From: Rhynochetos jubatus | Lineage: Eukaryota > Chordata > Aves > Eurypygiformes > Rhynochetidae | Length of the DNA: 64,000 nucleotides | Reading direction: 5' to 3' | Assembly: GCA_027574665.1 (NCBI GenBank) | Contig: CM050656.1 | Span: 7,515,501 to 7,579,500, forward strand | Shown here: positions 13,813 through 38,352 of the stretch, piece after piece | How positions within the stretch are numbered: the stretch's first letter is position 1 | Layout: each line of letters starts with the position of its first letter | Position numbers and translations under genes: made by a program | Notes under the pieces: model-generated | What the model saw: only the letters and a program-made list of their open reading frames with translations | Told to the model about the DNA's origin: nothing | Databases searched by the model: none

Positions 13813-16574
13813 GCCAATCTGACAGTCAGAAAGAACCAGTCTGATTTCTTGCCTTCAACTGCAGCTGAGTCAGGTTAGTCTGCCATCCCATGACCCATCC
13901 TTCTGGTCACTTCCCTTGCTACAGCCCTTTCCAGTGCTCACCCCTGGTAGATTTACAGGGAACAGGCTTTGGGTTTGTAGAAAGAGTCTGAGGTTTTTTG
14001 ATGGAGTAAGTTTCCATTCGCCAGGTCACACTGGTACCTCACTGCCCTCGGTCCCATCTGAATTTTTCAAGCGCTCCAGAGGGGCACAGTGTTTCTGGGA
14101 AAGGCCTCAGAAGCACTTGTCACACCAACAAACGTCTCCTGGTTTGCAGGTACCACCCAAGCGCCCCTGGGATGTATGCAGTTTCCTTACACGGGGCCAG
14201 GGGGCTGCCCCCCCCGGCTGTGTGCACGCCTGTCTCTGTGTGTGGTTGTTGCGGTGTTTCCTTCCTGCAGAAGTTCCTGTTTGCCCCCAGGTGCTCTGCC
14301 CCCGAATGAGTTAAAGCTCTGCTGGATGGGCTCCATCACACCTTCTGGGTTTGAGAAGCCAGTTATTTTTAGAAGAGAGATATCAGATTAGTCTGAGATG
14401 TCAGAGCTTTCATAAAGTTCCACCGGATTTGATTCCTTTCATTTTGCCCTGTATGTACAATGAATTACTTCTGTGCAGGGAGCTCGGGCTGCAAGATCTC
14501 CAGGGCAGGGAGCAAATCTCCTGTCATCACATGCTGACCTGGCCTTACCTCAGCTCCCTGCAGTCATGAGACACAAGTTAACAGCCTTATCTGGCTCCTG
14601 CTGATGGAGAAAGGGGGTCCCTGGGGCACCTCCTGCATGTGCCTCTCCCCCTTAGTTATCCTCAGGCTGATAACATACCAAGGCAGCAGCCTTTGCTAGG
14701 TGGGGTGCATCCAGGCCCCCAGCCATCCCGAGGAAACAGCTAATCACACCAGTGTTACTCATTGTGGCTGGCTGGTACAAATTCAGTGTCACCAGTTGAC
14801 TTCCCACAGCAAAACAATTCTAAGTTTTTACTATCAATCATCTCGAACATGCCAGCCATCGCTTTCCAACACACTCCCCTCCACCTTCAGCCAAAGCCCG
14901 TTACAGTGCCCAAGACAGGCTGAAGCAGAATACACAGTGAACACCCTTGAAACACCCTCCCCCAGGTGATTTTCCAGTTATGCAGCAGGCTGGCTAATTG
15001 CAGAGAGTGATTACCCTTCCCAGGAAGAAATATAAAGCTTGATTACTTTGAATGAGTGCTAGTGAAATTTGGTTCTGATCCCAGCTGGGCAGAAACAGCC
15101 TTTCAGTAAGGATTCACACACAGGATCAGTGTAACGAAGCGAGGGCCCATCTGTGTCCAGCGCACATTTGTGACACTCTCCAAAGGGGGAGCTGACCTTC
15201 ACATACCCGATCCTTAGAGCTGGCAGAGTCCTTCCTTGTGTTACCCGTGTACATGAGCTTTCACACCTACAAGCTGTGCAAGAGGAGAAACAGGCACCTT
15301 CCCTGAGATGTAGAACAGCAGCAGCCCCAGCCTCGAAGGGGAAGTGGGGAAATAATCAGGATCAAAACTGGCCTCTGAAGCCAACAGCAAAATACCCATC
15401 ACATTTCCGTCTTAAGAGCATCTAGCCTACACCGTGATTTTCACCTCACTGCTTTCCTGACAGTAAGATACACAGGGGAAAGGACACAGTAAAAATTAGG
15501 CTAGGAACCTCACAAGTGCTCTCGTGTACCTTTTGTCACACATACTATTTCCTATGCTTCATCCCTAAATGGAAAGTGCCATTTTAAAACCATGGGCTGA
15601 TGTTGTGACACTACGCTGTCAAGTGAATGTACATATGTAGATCAACACTGTATATATACATAAATACAGGTGAAAGGAAGATGCTGCTCAGAGCCAAGTG
15701 TTTAAAAGCACAGAACATTAATAACTTGTGCATTTTACCATGGAACAGTCAGGTTGATTCATGGATGAATGAAGGAAGCTAAATATTTAAGAACAAACTC
15801 ACTCTGTGGCCTGAAATTAATTACTGTAACCAGCATGGTAACTTAATCTCACAAAAAACCAACTTTATTAATAGGTGAAGGAGCTGAAGAACCACAGTGT
15901 CCATCCAGCCCTCTGATATCGTTTCCCTAACCTCCGCCATGAAATTCAGCGCTGCAGTTTTACAAGGTACATATTCTCCATCGGTGGATGTTACAGAACA
16001 TAAACATGAAGTGAGTATTTGTATTAACGGGATTCAAACAAGTCAAATGAAAGAAGCATCAACTCTAGTTCTAACACATGGTGAAAAGACTCAAATTTGG
16101 AACGTGCTCACCTACACTGTCGTACAGCAGGTACGCACAGCTTCATACTGCGTGACATTCATAGCATAGTCATAGAAAAGTCAAACTAAATGATGGCTTA
16201 AACACCGTATTAATGCCAAGATTCACTCCCTACTTTTGTTAGGTGTTGATATTGACTGAGTTAATATTTCCATTGTGTAAAAATACTGTATATAGTAGAA
16301 ATCCTTCAGTTATCTTTCACATTCACATAACTTTATAGTTACACCTCGGTGTTCAATGTCTTAAATTAAATGGCCAATTCTTTCTAAGCTTCAAAAGGAA
16401 AACCAAATAATGAATACGCTCCATCTGGTTTGCCTGGTACATTTCTCTCTCCCAGACCTTGCTTCCGAAATCAGACTCTAACATCTACCTCGTTTGAGGT
16501 GCAGCTGGGATGACTAAAAACATCTGAACACGGTTAAAAAGGTGGAAAGTCCATAGCCATTCTACACACTTTCA

Positions 16575-16580
16575 TTTATT
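16575..16580 (-). promoter_or_regulatory. ELAVL4: Likely distal poly(A) signal of ELAVL4
   Basis: A canonical AATAAA on the minus strand is followed within about 50 nt by T- and GT-rich sequence, the usual arrangement of a cleavage site. It places the 3'UTR end about 2.4 kb after the stop. The choice of this hexamer over a later one at 15864-15869 is inference. Confidence 0.6.
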
Positions 16581-17570
16581 GTCTGGACAATTAAAGTACA
16601 AATAATTCAAACACAACAAGGTTATGAAAAAAACATTTACAATACTTTCCCTCAGAAATGATCTAAACTAGCAAGGTTAACATGAAGTCATTCATTATAA
16701 CTAAAGTATACAACTGCCTGGTCCTAAGAAAGATTTTTTAAATTATTATTATTATTCAGATAGTAAAACACATTGTAGAGAAAAGATTCTGACATGCCTT
16801 CCCCACTAATGCTTAGCAAATGCATCAAAACTTTCCCAGCAAACTGCGCTCATTCATAGCAGATGATGTATAAAGGTTTCCCTGAACATTGAATGAGTGT
16901 TCCTTTAAACTAAAATCTAACATTGTTAAAGTAAAAAACTGATTAAATTATGATGCAGCCTTTGCTTTAGTTATTTGTCTACTACAAAAGTTTGCCTCTT
17001 CAGTGTGAAAAAACAATACTTAGTCTACATGCAGTTAGTGGGTATAGCATGGAAAAAATGCACAAAATAAGCACAAGTTATAAATAACCATAACGTTTTA
17101 TTACCATTAAGACTAAACTTGTATTGAAAAGATTTTATATAACAAGACAAGAAAAGCAATAGCAAATTTAACTATCAACTAGATTATGCATAGCGAGTAA
17201 CTGTTTCTAGTACTCAGGGAAGAGCATGACCCTTTTTTGTTTTAAATATATAACCGTACAAAGCACAAACATACTAAAATGATCAGTGCACTGGACATGG
17301 GAGAGCACCCCCTCAGTCATTTTGTTCCCTTAGCTCTGTTTTCCCCAATCTGAATTACATTAAAATAAAGACCCAGTTGTTTTCTTTTCTACTGTGCAGT
17401 AAGAAAAAATATTCACAACAAACATGACAATATATCAAACAATATTTCTACACAAGTTACCTTGATACCTCTGTCACTTAAGTATCATAAGAAAACATTT
17501 TAAGACATATACAAACGAAACTAGCAAAGTGTTACAACTTATAATAAATTAACCAAAAGAAAAAATAACT

Positions 17571-17614
17571 TTATATATATATATATTTATATTATATATA
17601 CACATACACACACA
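17571..17614. repeat. TA-rich then CA-rich simple repeat in 3'UTR
   Basis: Alternating TA with one interruption, passing into ACACAC. On the transcript it reads GUGUGU followed by UAUAUA, both of which are bases favoured by neuronal RNA-binding proteins. It lies 1.4 kb after the stop. Confidence 0.8.
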
Positions 17615-18559
17615 ACAAAATGACACAATAATATGCTTCTTCCCATAGTTTAAGTAAACAAATAAGTAGACTAGCCAAACTAGCTATATTTGATTTTGGC
17701 CATATGCATCACATCGGCAATTAAATAAATGTTTCAAGCAACATAAACAGTGTTCCAAATGTGCCAACACAGCCCAATTATATTAGCTTGGGCCATAAAG
17801 TGAATTTGAAAATTCTTAACAAATTTAAAGCAAATGTATTTTTTCTAAACACATTACATTTAACTATGATACTAAGATATGTAAATAATTTTGTAGCACC
17901 TACTGCTCAAACCAAGGAAGTTTTTGATCAAAAAAATTAATTTTTTTAACTTTTGTTCTGCTGATATCCCATACTGATGACTTAAAGAAAAACCATCTTG
18001 CAACTCATCTCCTTGCTTTTGGGTTTTGACTGTGGGTAACTGCGTGCCTGGGAAGAACACTCTCCCGTACTGTATTTAATATTTTTATTACATGCTATGA
18101 AAAGATACGAAGATCATCTGTTTGTAGCCCATCCTTCAAAAAACAATCTACTAATCCAGTTTAAAACACACATCTTGATCTCTAAAAAGTTACCAGTGCA
18201 GTATGAACATGACAAAGTTGTCAATTTCCCCTAAATTAGCCAGTCAAAATATTTTTTCTCAAATCCAGATTCTCTTGTAAAAATTCTTTATATTTTATAA
18301 AAATAGATTTTTCTTGAAACCCATTTTCAGCAAAGAGACCACCTCTTTGGCAACATTGTTAATGTTATTTAAATTGTTATGTCATCAGGTATCCCCCTTT
18401 ACCCCATTCCCTAACAGAAGACTGTTTAGTTCACATGATACAAAAGAAAAAAGGAAAAAATAAAAAAAGTTGCAAAATTATGTTGTTCTTTTTGCAATTT
18501 TTCCTGTTCCTCTTAAATTTATGCGGGGGGTTTACCAATCTGATTCAATCAATGTTTTG

Positions 18560-18588
18560 AAAAAAAAGAAAAGAAAACAAAAAAAAAA
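18560..18588 (-). promoter_or_regulatory. ELAVL4: U-rich tract in 3'UTR, possible Hu-protein site
   Basis: The sense strand here is almost pure U, broken by single G or C bases. A second such tract lies at 18442-18468. Hu proteins prefer long U-rich runs, so both are plausible autoregulatory sites. This is inferred from composition only. Confidence 0.4.
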
Positions 18589-18632
18589 GTTTCTCGCTTT
18601 TAATCCCATTAGTTTGTAAAAATTGTTTTTGT

Positions 18633-18638
18633 TTTATT
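18633..18638 (-). promoter_or_regulatory. ELAVL4: Candidate proximal poly(A) signal (AATAAA)
   Basis: A minus-strand AATAAA lies about 345 nt after the stop. Use would give a short 3'UTR lacking most of the AU-rich elements. Similar hexamers occur at 18084-18089 and 17097-17102. Sequence alone cannot show which are used. Confidence 0.35.
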
Positions 18639-18909
18639 ATTCTTTTCAAATGAGTGAATGGTCATCTTAAAAAGACCCACCTTCAAGGAAGGTAGTAAAA
18701 CTAGCTGGCCGGGTAAAAATCCCTGCACATTGTTATCTATGTATATTATATTCAACAACGACAGCTATGAAAGAACATTCAATGCATCAAAGGTTTTTTT
18801 TTTCTAAGCATTATAAAATCCTTTCCTGTTCCTCACAGGATATCCAATGTTTTAATACTTAGGCAACACTGGCTTATAAAGTCCATGGTTGAATATAAGC
18901 CTTGAAGAG

Positions 18910-18961
18910 TTTTTTTTTTTGTTTTGTTTTGTTCGTATATATATTTATATATATATATTTT
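18910..18961. repeat. Low-complexity TA and T-run just after the stop codon
   Basis: Beginning about 20 nt after the TGA, the sense strand carries a UAUAUA block followed by an A-rich block with CAAAA units. The position at the start of the 3'UTR is unusual in composition but is probably a simple repeat. Confidence 0.8.
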
Positions 18962-18981
18962 AGTAAGTAAGGATATGAAAT

Positions 18982-19335
<354 letters not shown>

Positions 19336-20159
19336 CTAAATACATCTCTTGGCACGAGCTACATGGAACCAAGACTTTAAAATCGATAAGCCAATGCTAA
19401 CGAAAGCTCTTGATCCTATCCCTGGAGGGTGACTCCGTAGCCACCCTTGCTCTCCATCTCCTACTCAAGTGGAGGGGAGCAATACTAAGCCACACCAGAC
19501 CTGGGCACAAACGCATCTCCCTTCAAGGGTAAGCCCCACCTGGATTGTACCAAGATCCAATGGAACAAATGCTTAAGGACAATCTAGAGTCAGAAAGGGC
19601 CTGCACACGCTGCTATAAACATGAGTTCATCTAAAAAGGCCTGTAGGAATTTGCCCCTTCAATGCAGTTTCAGGGTAACAGATCTAATGCTTTACCTCTT
19701 ACTCGTTTGCAGTGAAAAACACCACACTTCAAGTCTTAAATGATTAATATGAAGTGCCATTGCCAGGGTTCAGCTGTATCAGTAGCCTCTTTAGATGTCT
19801 CTAAATCCAAAAGCATTTTGAGCTAAGTGGTAGAATTCTCCTCCTACCACAGGACTTGAAATACACTGGGAAAGAAATCCAGTTAATAAAGAAGTCCTGA
19901 AGCTGGCCACATACTAAAGATGACTTATGCAGCAACTGCAGAGGAAGTAAAGCAGTGCATAAATGTAATTAATGAGCACGTCAACCACCTTCATACTGTG
20001 AGTCTTCGTGTCCAAGACAGGCTCTGACATTGCTCAGGCAGTCAGAGAGAGAAAAGCTCCTAGAAATCCAATCCAACACCCTAACTTCCCCCCATCATTG
20101 CCTTTAGGGATCCGTTTTCTTCAACTTGAACATCTGAATTGGGAAGCTAAAGCCAGGTA

Positions 20160-20712
20160 GTGCGTTTATGAACACAGAACTGCCAAAGGATAACACTGGC
20201 CAGACAGGATCTACGGTGGTCATCTGATCAAGCCTGTGCTCAAAGCACAGCCAACTTCTCAATCTGATCTGCTGCTCACAGACCTGCAGGGGAAAGTTTG
20301 GAAAGTCTCCAAGGACAGGAATTCCACTGCTGGAGTCCCTGCTCCAGGGCTCCACCATCCTCACTGTGAATGATTTCCCCTTATACTCAGCTGAATTTCC
20401 CCTGCTGCAACCCGCTGCTGTTGACTCTCGTCCTTTCGCAGTTGACCTCTGAGAAGAGCTCAGCTTCGTCTTCTCTCTCAGGCCCCTCGTAGGTAGCTGA
20501 GGGCAGCAGTCAGGGGCTAAACTCACATCTGCCTTTCCTGAGTTTCACCACGCTCCTCCAGCTCATCAGTGTCTCCCCAGTGGCACCCGTGGCCAACAGC
20601 ACAGTGACTGCCCCGGTCCCTCAGTGATTTAGTGTCACCCGTTAATGCAGTGAGGGCGCATCGCAGCCCGTGACTCAGGTTATTAATGAAGATGTTAAGC
20701 AGAATCAGCCCT
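20160..20712 (-). mobile_element. CR1 LINE fragment, internally deleted and decayed
   Basis: Read on the minus strand from 20712, the sequence resembles the CR1 reverse-transcriptase region just after the catalytic block (the part translating like FNIFINDL, here LNIFINNL). It then skips to the CR1 3' region: a motif like GACGAGAG with a following G-rich segment, then the TTCAC(A)GTGAGGATGGTGGAGC type segment, and finally a GATCAGATGACC-like segment near the 3' end. Stops and deletions break any frame. The insertion is in the same orientation as ELAVL4. Assignment rests on remembered CR1 consensus; boundaries are approximate. Confidence 0.7.
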
Positions 20713-23480
20713 CAGGATCAACATAATTTTCCTTTCATCAGTTTCGGAAAAAAGTGACATGCTTTCTGAAGCTACACTTTGGGACATGTTTTAAAATAAC
20801 AACTGCACAGAGGAAATGTCTTCATAAAAATCCAGTTTCACATGTACCTTCAATATGATGAGTTTTAATACCAGAACTGAATAATAATTCCTCAGGATTT
20901 CGAGTGATGACTGAGTGATTAGAGGGGGAACTCCGGTGCTGACTGAGCTCTTGCGATCTCCAAAACTCCTTTTACACTTGTAATATTGCCACACGCATTT
21001 AGCCATCTGCACAGCACTATGCAGCATACATTAAATAACCATAAAAAACTACATGCTTGATGGCTGCTCACCATTACATTGACTCCTGACAGCACTTTAT
21101 GTATATTCAAGGAGAAAAAGACACTTGGAATATACATCTTAAGCAGAGGAACACCACTGGGGGTGTAGCTATGCTACAAGCAGTTCAAATGCTCACAGCA
21201 TTGGATCCTCTGACGTACATACATGTTTGCAGGCAGTTTGTTAGAAAACACACGGCAATTTTCCTACTGAACTTCACTTCTGCCAATCCTACTCTCCACT
21301 TCCTTGAATTTCTCTCCCACATAAACCAGTAACAGCATGGTAATGGGCTGAGCATGGCTTTAACCACAGAGTTTCTCCAGCTGCTGAAAGAGAGACAGCT
21401 GGAGAAGGACAACTTACATTGCTCCTTCCGCTGTACGTGGAAGTGTAAACTCCGGCCAGGACTGAGAGATTCTACCAGCCAACAGCTTAAACTTCTTGTG
21501 AAATTTAGAAGATGGGACTTTAAGCCCATTCCTGACAAGCGCCAACTGTACCAGTACCGTATGGCAGCCAGCAAACACTCCTTTTCTGCAATGCTTAAAC
21601 CGCACCTGAAGTACAACACCAACGTGTACCCCACCCTGTCAGTGATGTTCTGTGAACACCTGTACAGTGCCAAGCTGTGCATGCCACACGGTACGTTGTA
21701 AAGCCCCACATCGTTAAGGAATGCTGCGCTGACGTAAAGGGTTAAAGCTTCACACAGCTCACTGGAGCGCAGCTTTTCCCAGGAAACCTTTAGGAGCTAC
21801 ACAGCTTTCAACTATTTATGTACCACATGCACAGGAGCCGCTGTAAATCCAAGAAACTAGTGCAAGTGCACTGACACAAATTCAGGATAACCCATTGCAT
21901 AAGTAGCTTTGCTACGAGTAAGTGATCTGAAATTAGCGTCCATAAAGCGCTTTTCCACATCAGCACCACCGAGTTAACATGGGGAAAGAACAACCCGGCC
22001 CCCAAACTCGGGAACACCGCGCTACGGACCTTTCAGGGGCAGTTTCAGAAGTTAGCAATGCGTTACTTCTTTGGTGAGCCTGTGTGGGTGAAGACAAGGT
22101 TTGCTAGGGCAAGTTCAAGATTTGCTGGGCAGAGGCAAGATGCCTACAAAAGGACTTACACACCCTCGTGACTGAAAGACTGACATTGCAGACTGAAGTT
22201 TAGGAAAGCAGATGTGTAACCTAAAGACAGGTAATTCTCTCTCCCTCTGTAGGTCACAGGAAGTCACAATTCAAGCCCTCCCCCCGGTTCGGACTAAGCC
22301 CTGTTTGCTCTCTACCACACACCAGTCCAATTCCAGGGAAAGCAGCAAGCCCAGGGAAAACTCCCAGAGCAAACCCATCCTTCCGACACCTGTACCTGAC
22401 AGGGAGCCGAGACTGAGAGTTTTGCCATGCTTTTTGGCAACGTATGAAGAAACAAGTGAGGGGATAACGCCGGAGGAGCGGGGTGCGGCAAGATCAGGTG
22501 GTAAGTTCTGACTCACTGTATCACCACCACCACTAAGGATGCTGCAAGTGTAACACACCTACTAGCCAACCCCAGAAGTCGTGCTTCTGGGAAGATAAGC
22601 TGCTGCTTCGGCTGTTACTTTGTAAGCCGTCTGCAGAGCTGGGAATTGTGTGACAGCTGCTGTGGCAGGAGCTAAAACCCATGTTACTGTCCACTACACG
22701 CTAGCGTAAAGGTATACTTACCGTACCGTCCTACAGTTGAGCTTTAAAAGCGCTCAAGGAATTTTCAAGTGTGGCGAGTAGGCCATTTCAGAGGATTTAA
22801 GAGGTATTTTCTCCTCTTAATTGTGGGGGGTGGCTGGGCATCTTACGGTAACATCAAGCACAAGGCTAGCCCTGTATTGTGCCGTAAGGTTCGCTTGCGT
22901 TGGTGTGTGCCATTAGCAGAAACACTACCACCACGCCAGCTCGTTTCAGCTGTCGGGCCGACCGCTGAACACTCACGAGACAGCGTGTTTGCCAGCCACC
23001 GAGCTCTCACACACGCGTGCACGTACACACGAACACAGAGCTACTGGAACACAAAACAAACCGCAAGCACCGAAAAAACGTCAAAGTATTAAACCTGTAA
23101 CAGAAGAAACGTAGGGCTGATTAAGGTGCACACAGCTACGTTTTCAAGTCAAACCTGTGAAGCCACATGTAGCAGAAAGGTCTTAGCGGTGGATTTAGAC
23201 AGCAGCGCTGTAACTCTGGTTTCGACTGTTAATTTGTCCATTATCAAAATCCAGATCATTTAACAAACTGAAGTTAATCATTCTAATTCCGGCAAGAGCA
23301 CCAGTTAGCAGGACAACTGCAGTTTGAACGCTTGTAGCTGTTGCACCTAAACCATTTGAGAAACCCACCTGTAAATAAAAAAAAAAGGGTTGGGAAAAAC
23401 CCCACAGAATTTGCATGTGTGGCCTTTAAAGTAACAAAACCAACTGAAGTCCAAACTTAAAAAGAATTTGACATGCTGGT

Positions 23481-23540
23481 GGAAGAAAAGAAGGAATTAA
23501 AAAAAAAAATAAAGTTAGTGAATTAAAAAAAAGAGAAATT
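23481..23540 (-). promoter_or_regulatory. ELAVL4: U/AU-rich intronic element downstream of exon 6
   Basis: The sense strand of intron 6, 55 to 115 nt past the exon 6 donor, holds two runs of eight or more U separated by AAUUCACUAACUUUA-type sequence. Published work on mammalian HuD describes Hu proteins promoting exon 6 inclusion through AU-rich sequences close to the exon. This tract is the obvious candidate for that site here. Function is inferred from position and composition. Confidence 0.5.
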
Positions 23541-23595
23541 GTAGCACCAATCTGTGCCAACACGGACATCTGGCAATCTGTGGAATTCTAATTAC

Positions 23596-23634
23596 CTCTT
23601 TACGCCATAGGCCATATTAAGCAAATTGTCCAGC
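23596..23634 (-). CDS. ELAVL4: ELAVL4 exon 6: 39-nt alternative hinge exon
   Basis: This micro-scale exon encodes LDNLLNMAYGVKR (13 residues, about 239-251) in the hinge between RRM2 and RRM3. It was too short for an ORF search and was found from the expected peptide. The acceptor tract ends TTTTCAG (AG at 23636-23635), and the donor is GTAATTAG from 23595. It is phase 2 to phase 2 and divisible by three, so inclusion or skipping preserves frame (359 or 346 residues). In mammals the presence of hinge exons distinguishes HuD splice forms, and Hu proteins have been reported to promote inclusion of this exon through nearby AU-rich sequences. A U-rich tract lies 55-115 nt downstream here. Confidence 0.94.
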
Positions 23635-36087
<12,453 letters not shown>

Positions 36088-38119
36088 TCAGGAGCAGGAT
36101 CATAATTTTTTTTGCACTGTTAATTTCATCTCTGCTTTACCCTGTAGCCTCTATGCTGTTCTTCACCATTTAATTGTCTTAATACAGTGGATGCTAACAA
36201 ATTTTCATCTGCTGCTCTGAAGATCCTGCATTAAAACCAAAAAAGCAGCACCCCCCCGCCTTCCCCAGGATTTTACAGAACAGCACAAACAATGCTTGAC
36301 AGCAGCAGAATTGTGCAATAGTTTTGTGCCGAGATCCTAATAAATGTAACTGGCTGAGCTGCCAAAGCAACCAGGCCATCTCAAAAAATTATGAAGCCCA
36401 CACCAACATAATTTTGCTGCTGTTTATGAACAAGTTTATAGGCGTTTCAGATGCAAAAAAAAAAAAATCAGGAAACAAGCGCTTCAACACTAACCTTGAA
36501 GCAGCTGACTGCTAAACAGAAAGGCACCTCTCCATCTCCTTTCATTGCTCACTGAGCAGCCAGTAAATAGGAAGAGAAAGGACAGATCAAATTGCAGAAG
36601 GGTACGAGACCACATGAGATCTTTCCTCCGCATATTAGAAAGGACAGCAAAACCAAAACAGTACCACTGCTGCTGCGCACGGGATGGCAGGAGCCCACTT
36701 CAGCAGCCAAAATCATTTCAACAGCTTCTGTTTTACTAGCAAGATCCGTGTGTGCGTGCAGTGGGAAGGGGAGACCTGGTTAATAGCCGGGGTGAGTAAC
36801 ATGGGGCTGGAGGGGCCGTGCTGTTGGCATTCACGCAGTGCGGGGACAGAGCTGTGCGTCTGTAACGGGCTGAGGACCAGTGCCCATCCCGGTGCGCATC
36901 CTCCCGATTCCCAAGTACCCATTTCGGAGCATCAGTTCTATTAATGCAACCTGACAGACAGCCCCTGCCAGATCCCTTCCTTCCAGCCTCCTACTGAAGT
37001 TATTTTGCACATTTGGAAAACACAGCAAGATGTCAGGCACACGCGCTTAACCATACACGGATAATCAGATCGCAAGCAGCAGCGAGCAGTCCTCTATTTC
37101 AGCCACGCTCCTCACAAACCCCTCACTGTACCCGGAGAGGAGCAAGGCAAAACGCGACCTGCCTCTGGGCGCGGATGTGCCAGGGAGCTAAGTGCTCCTG
37201 CTCACAGGCAGCAAGAGGAAACGTGTGAAAATCCTTCCCAAGGAGAAGGACAGCACTCGTGGGAGAAGATTTCCATCCGCGGGAGCAAAGGGCGGCGCAG
37301 CTCCTGCTCACCAGGAGTGAGCGCAGGGTGGGAAAGCAGCTGCACGCCAAGCGCCTCGGCGTACCCCGGAGGCACGGATCCTGCCTCCCAAGCACAAAGC
37401 TTTGTTTCTTTGTCTCCTGGACTACAAAAAAGCATCTGTGTGTTTCTCAAAGTCAGACACCACCAAAAATACAGCGTTTGCTGTAACACAAATACAGGGA
37501 GCACTTCTGTCTTACGAAATCAGATCAAAGCACTAAAAAGATGCTAACTGGGTGATGGAAGGCCTTAAAAATCCATGGAAACACTGCAGTTCATGCTTAA
37601 AATGCCCACATGCAGGCGTAAGCATAGGAAACTGCTGTTTTCAACTACAGTATATCCAGGAAGCAATTCCATCCGATCAATTTAATTTCAGAAAAAACCA
37701 TAAAATATAGTCTTCCTGGAGAGCTGCATTAATCTCCACAAAAACATTCTCACCCAAGTTACACAACATTAACCAAGAATGGCAAACCAACTCTGACTGA
37801 CCACAAAGCCTGGAACCTCCGTGAAGACGCTTTTCATGCCACACCTTCCTCCTCCTGTCCGACCTAAGGTGTTTTATACAGCCCCAACCCCTGTGCCTCT
37901 GCACACATCAGTCCTTAACACTTTCAATCCTAAACAGCCTTAGGCAGAAGGAGCCCGACCTAGGAAACTAACCCTGTTTTGTGTAAGAAGGGTCATGCAA
38001 GGATCAGGGCTTGGACAGCCTGAGCTCGCGTGCCTACTTTTCCCATGACCCATCTATCGGCTCTCAGAGGTACGTAGGTCACAAGCAGCTGACACAAGGC
38101 CCTGGGATTTACGGAGCCC

Positions 38120-38352
38120 ATGTCCAGACTGACCATGTCCAGACTGACCATGTCCAGACTGACCATGTCCAGACTGACCATGTCCAGACTGACCATGTCC
38201 AGACTGACCATGTCCAGACTGACCATGTCCAGACTGACCATGTCCAGACTGACCATGTCCAGACTGACCATGTCCAGACTGACCATGTCCAGACTGACCA
38301 TGTCCAGACTGACCATGTCCAGACTGACCATGTCCAGACTGACCATGTCCAG
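38120..38352. repeat. Perfect 15-bp minisatellite, 15 full units
   Basis: The unit ATGTCCAGACTGACC (plus strand) repeats head to tail 15 times from 38120 to 38344 with no mismatch, followed by a partial unit ATGTCCAG. On the ELAVL4 sense strand the unit reads ATGGTCAGTCTGGAC in one phase. Because the period is a multiple of three, all three sense-strand frames and two plus-strand frames stay open across it. The resulting peptides are artefacts, not genes. Complete identity points to recent expansion or gene-conversion-like homogenisation, and the true copy number may vary between individuals or be misassembled. Confidence 0.98.

Larger units (their letters stand above)
1..16554. other. Intergenic region downstream of ELAVL4
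   Basis: No coding exon, RNA gene or conserved domain was recognised on either strand. The open frames are short, overlap on opposite strands and lack splice or start context. In mammals the next gene downstream is DMRTA2; nothing resembling its DM domain was seen. Content recognised: a CR1 3' end at 9424-9512, TA-rich simple repeats and a small local duplication near 13780. Confidence 0.65.
16555..18981 (-). other. ELAVL4: ELAVL4 3'UTR, AU-rich and U-rich
   Basis: About 2.4 kb of strongly AT-rich sequence follows the stop codon without open frames of note. It contains many ATTTA pentamers on the sense strand, several U-rich runs and two TA-repeat tracts. This is typical of a neuronal regulatory 3'UTR and could allow HuD to bind its own message. 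The length matches the human 3'UTR size as I recall it. The distal end is inferred from the AATAAA at 16575-16580 and is not seen directly. Several AATAAA hexamers inside the UTR could give shorter forms. Confidence 0.75.

Noticed and set aside
16150..16200. Sequence with CATAGTCATAGAA, reminiscent of the reverse complement of a CR1 tail
   Set aside because: The match is limited to a few bases and the diagnostic GGTTGGAAGGGACC-type segment is missing.
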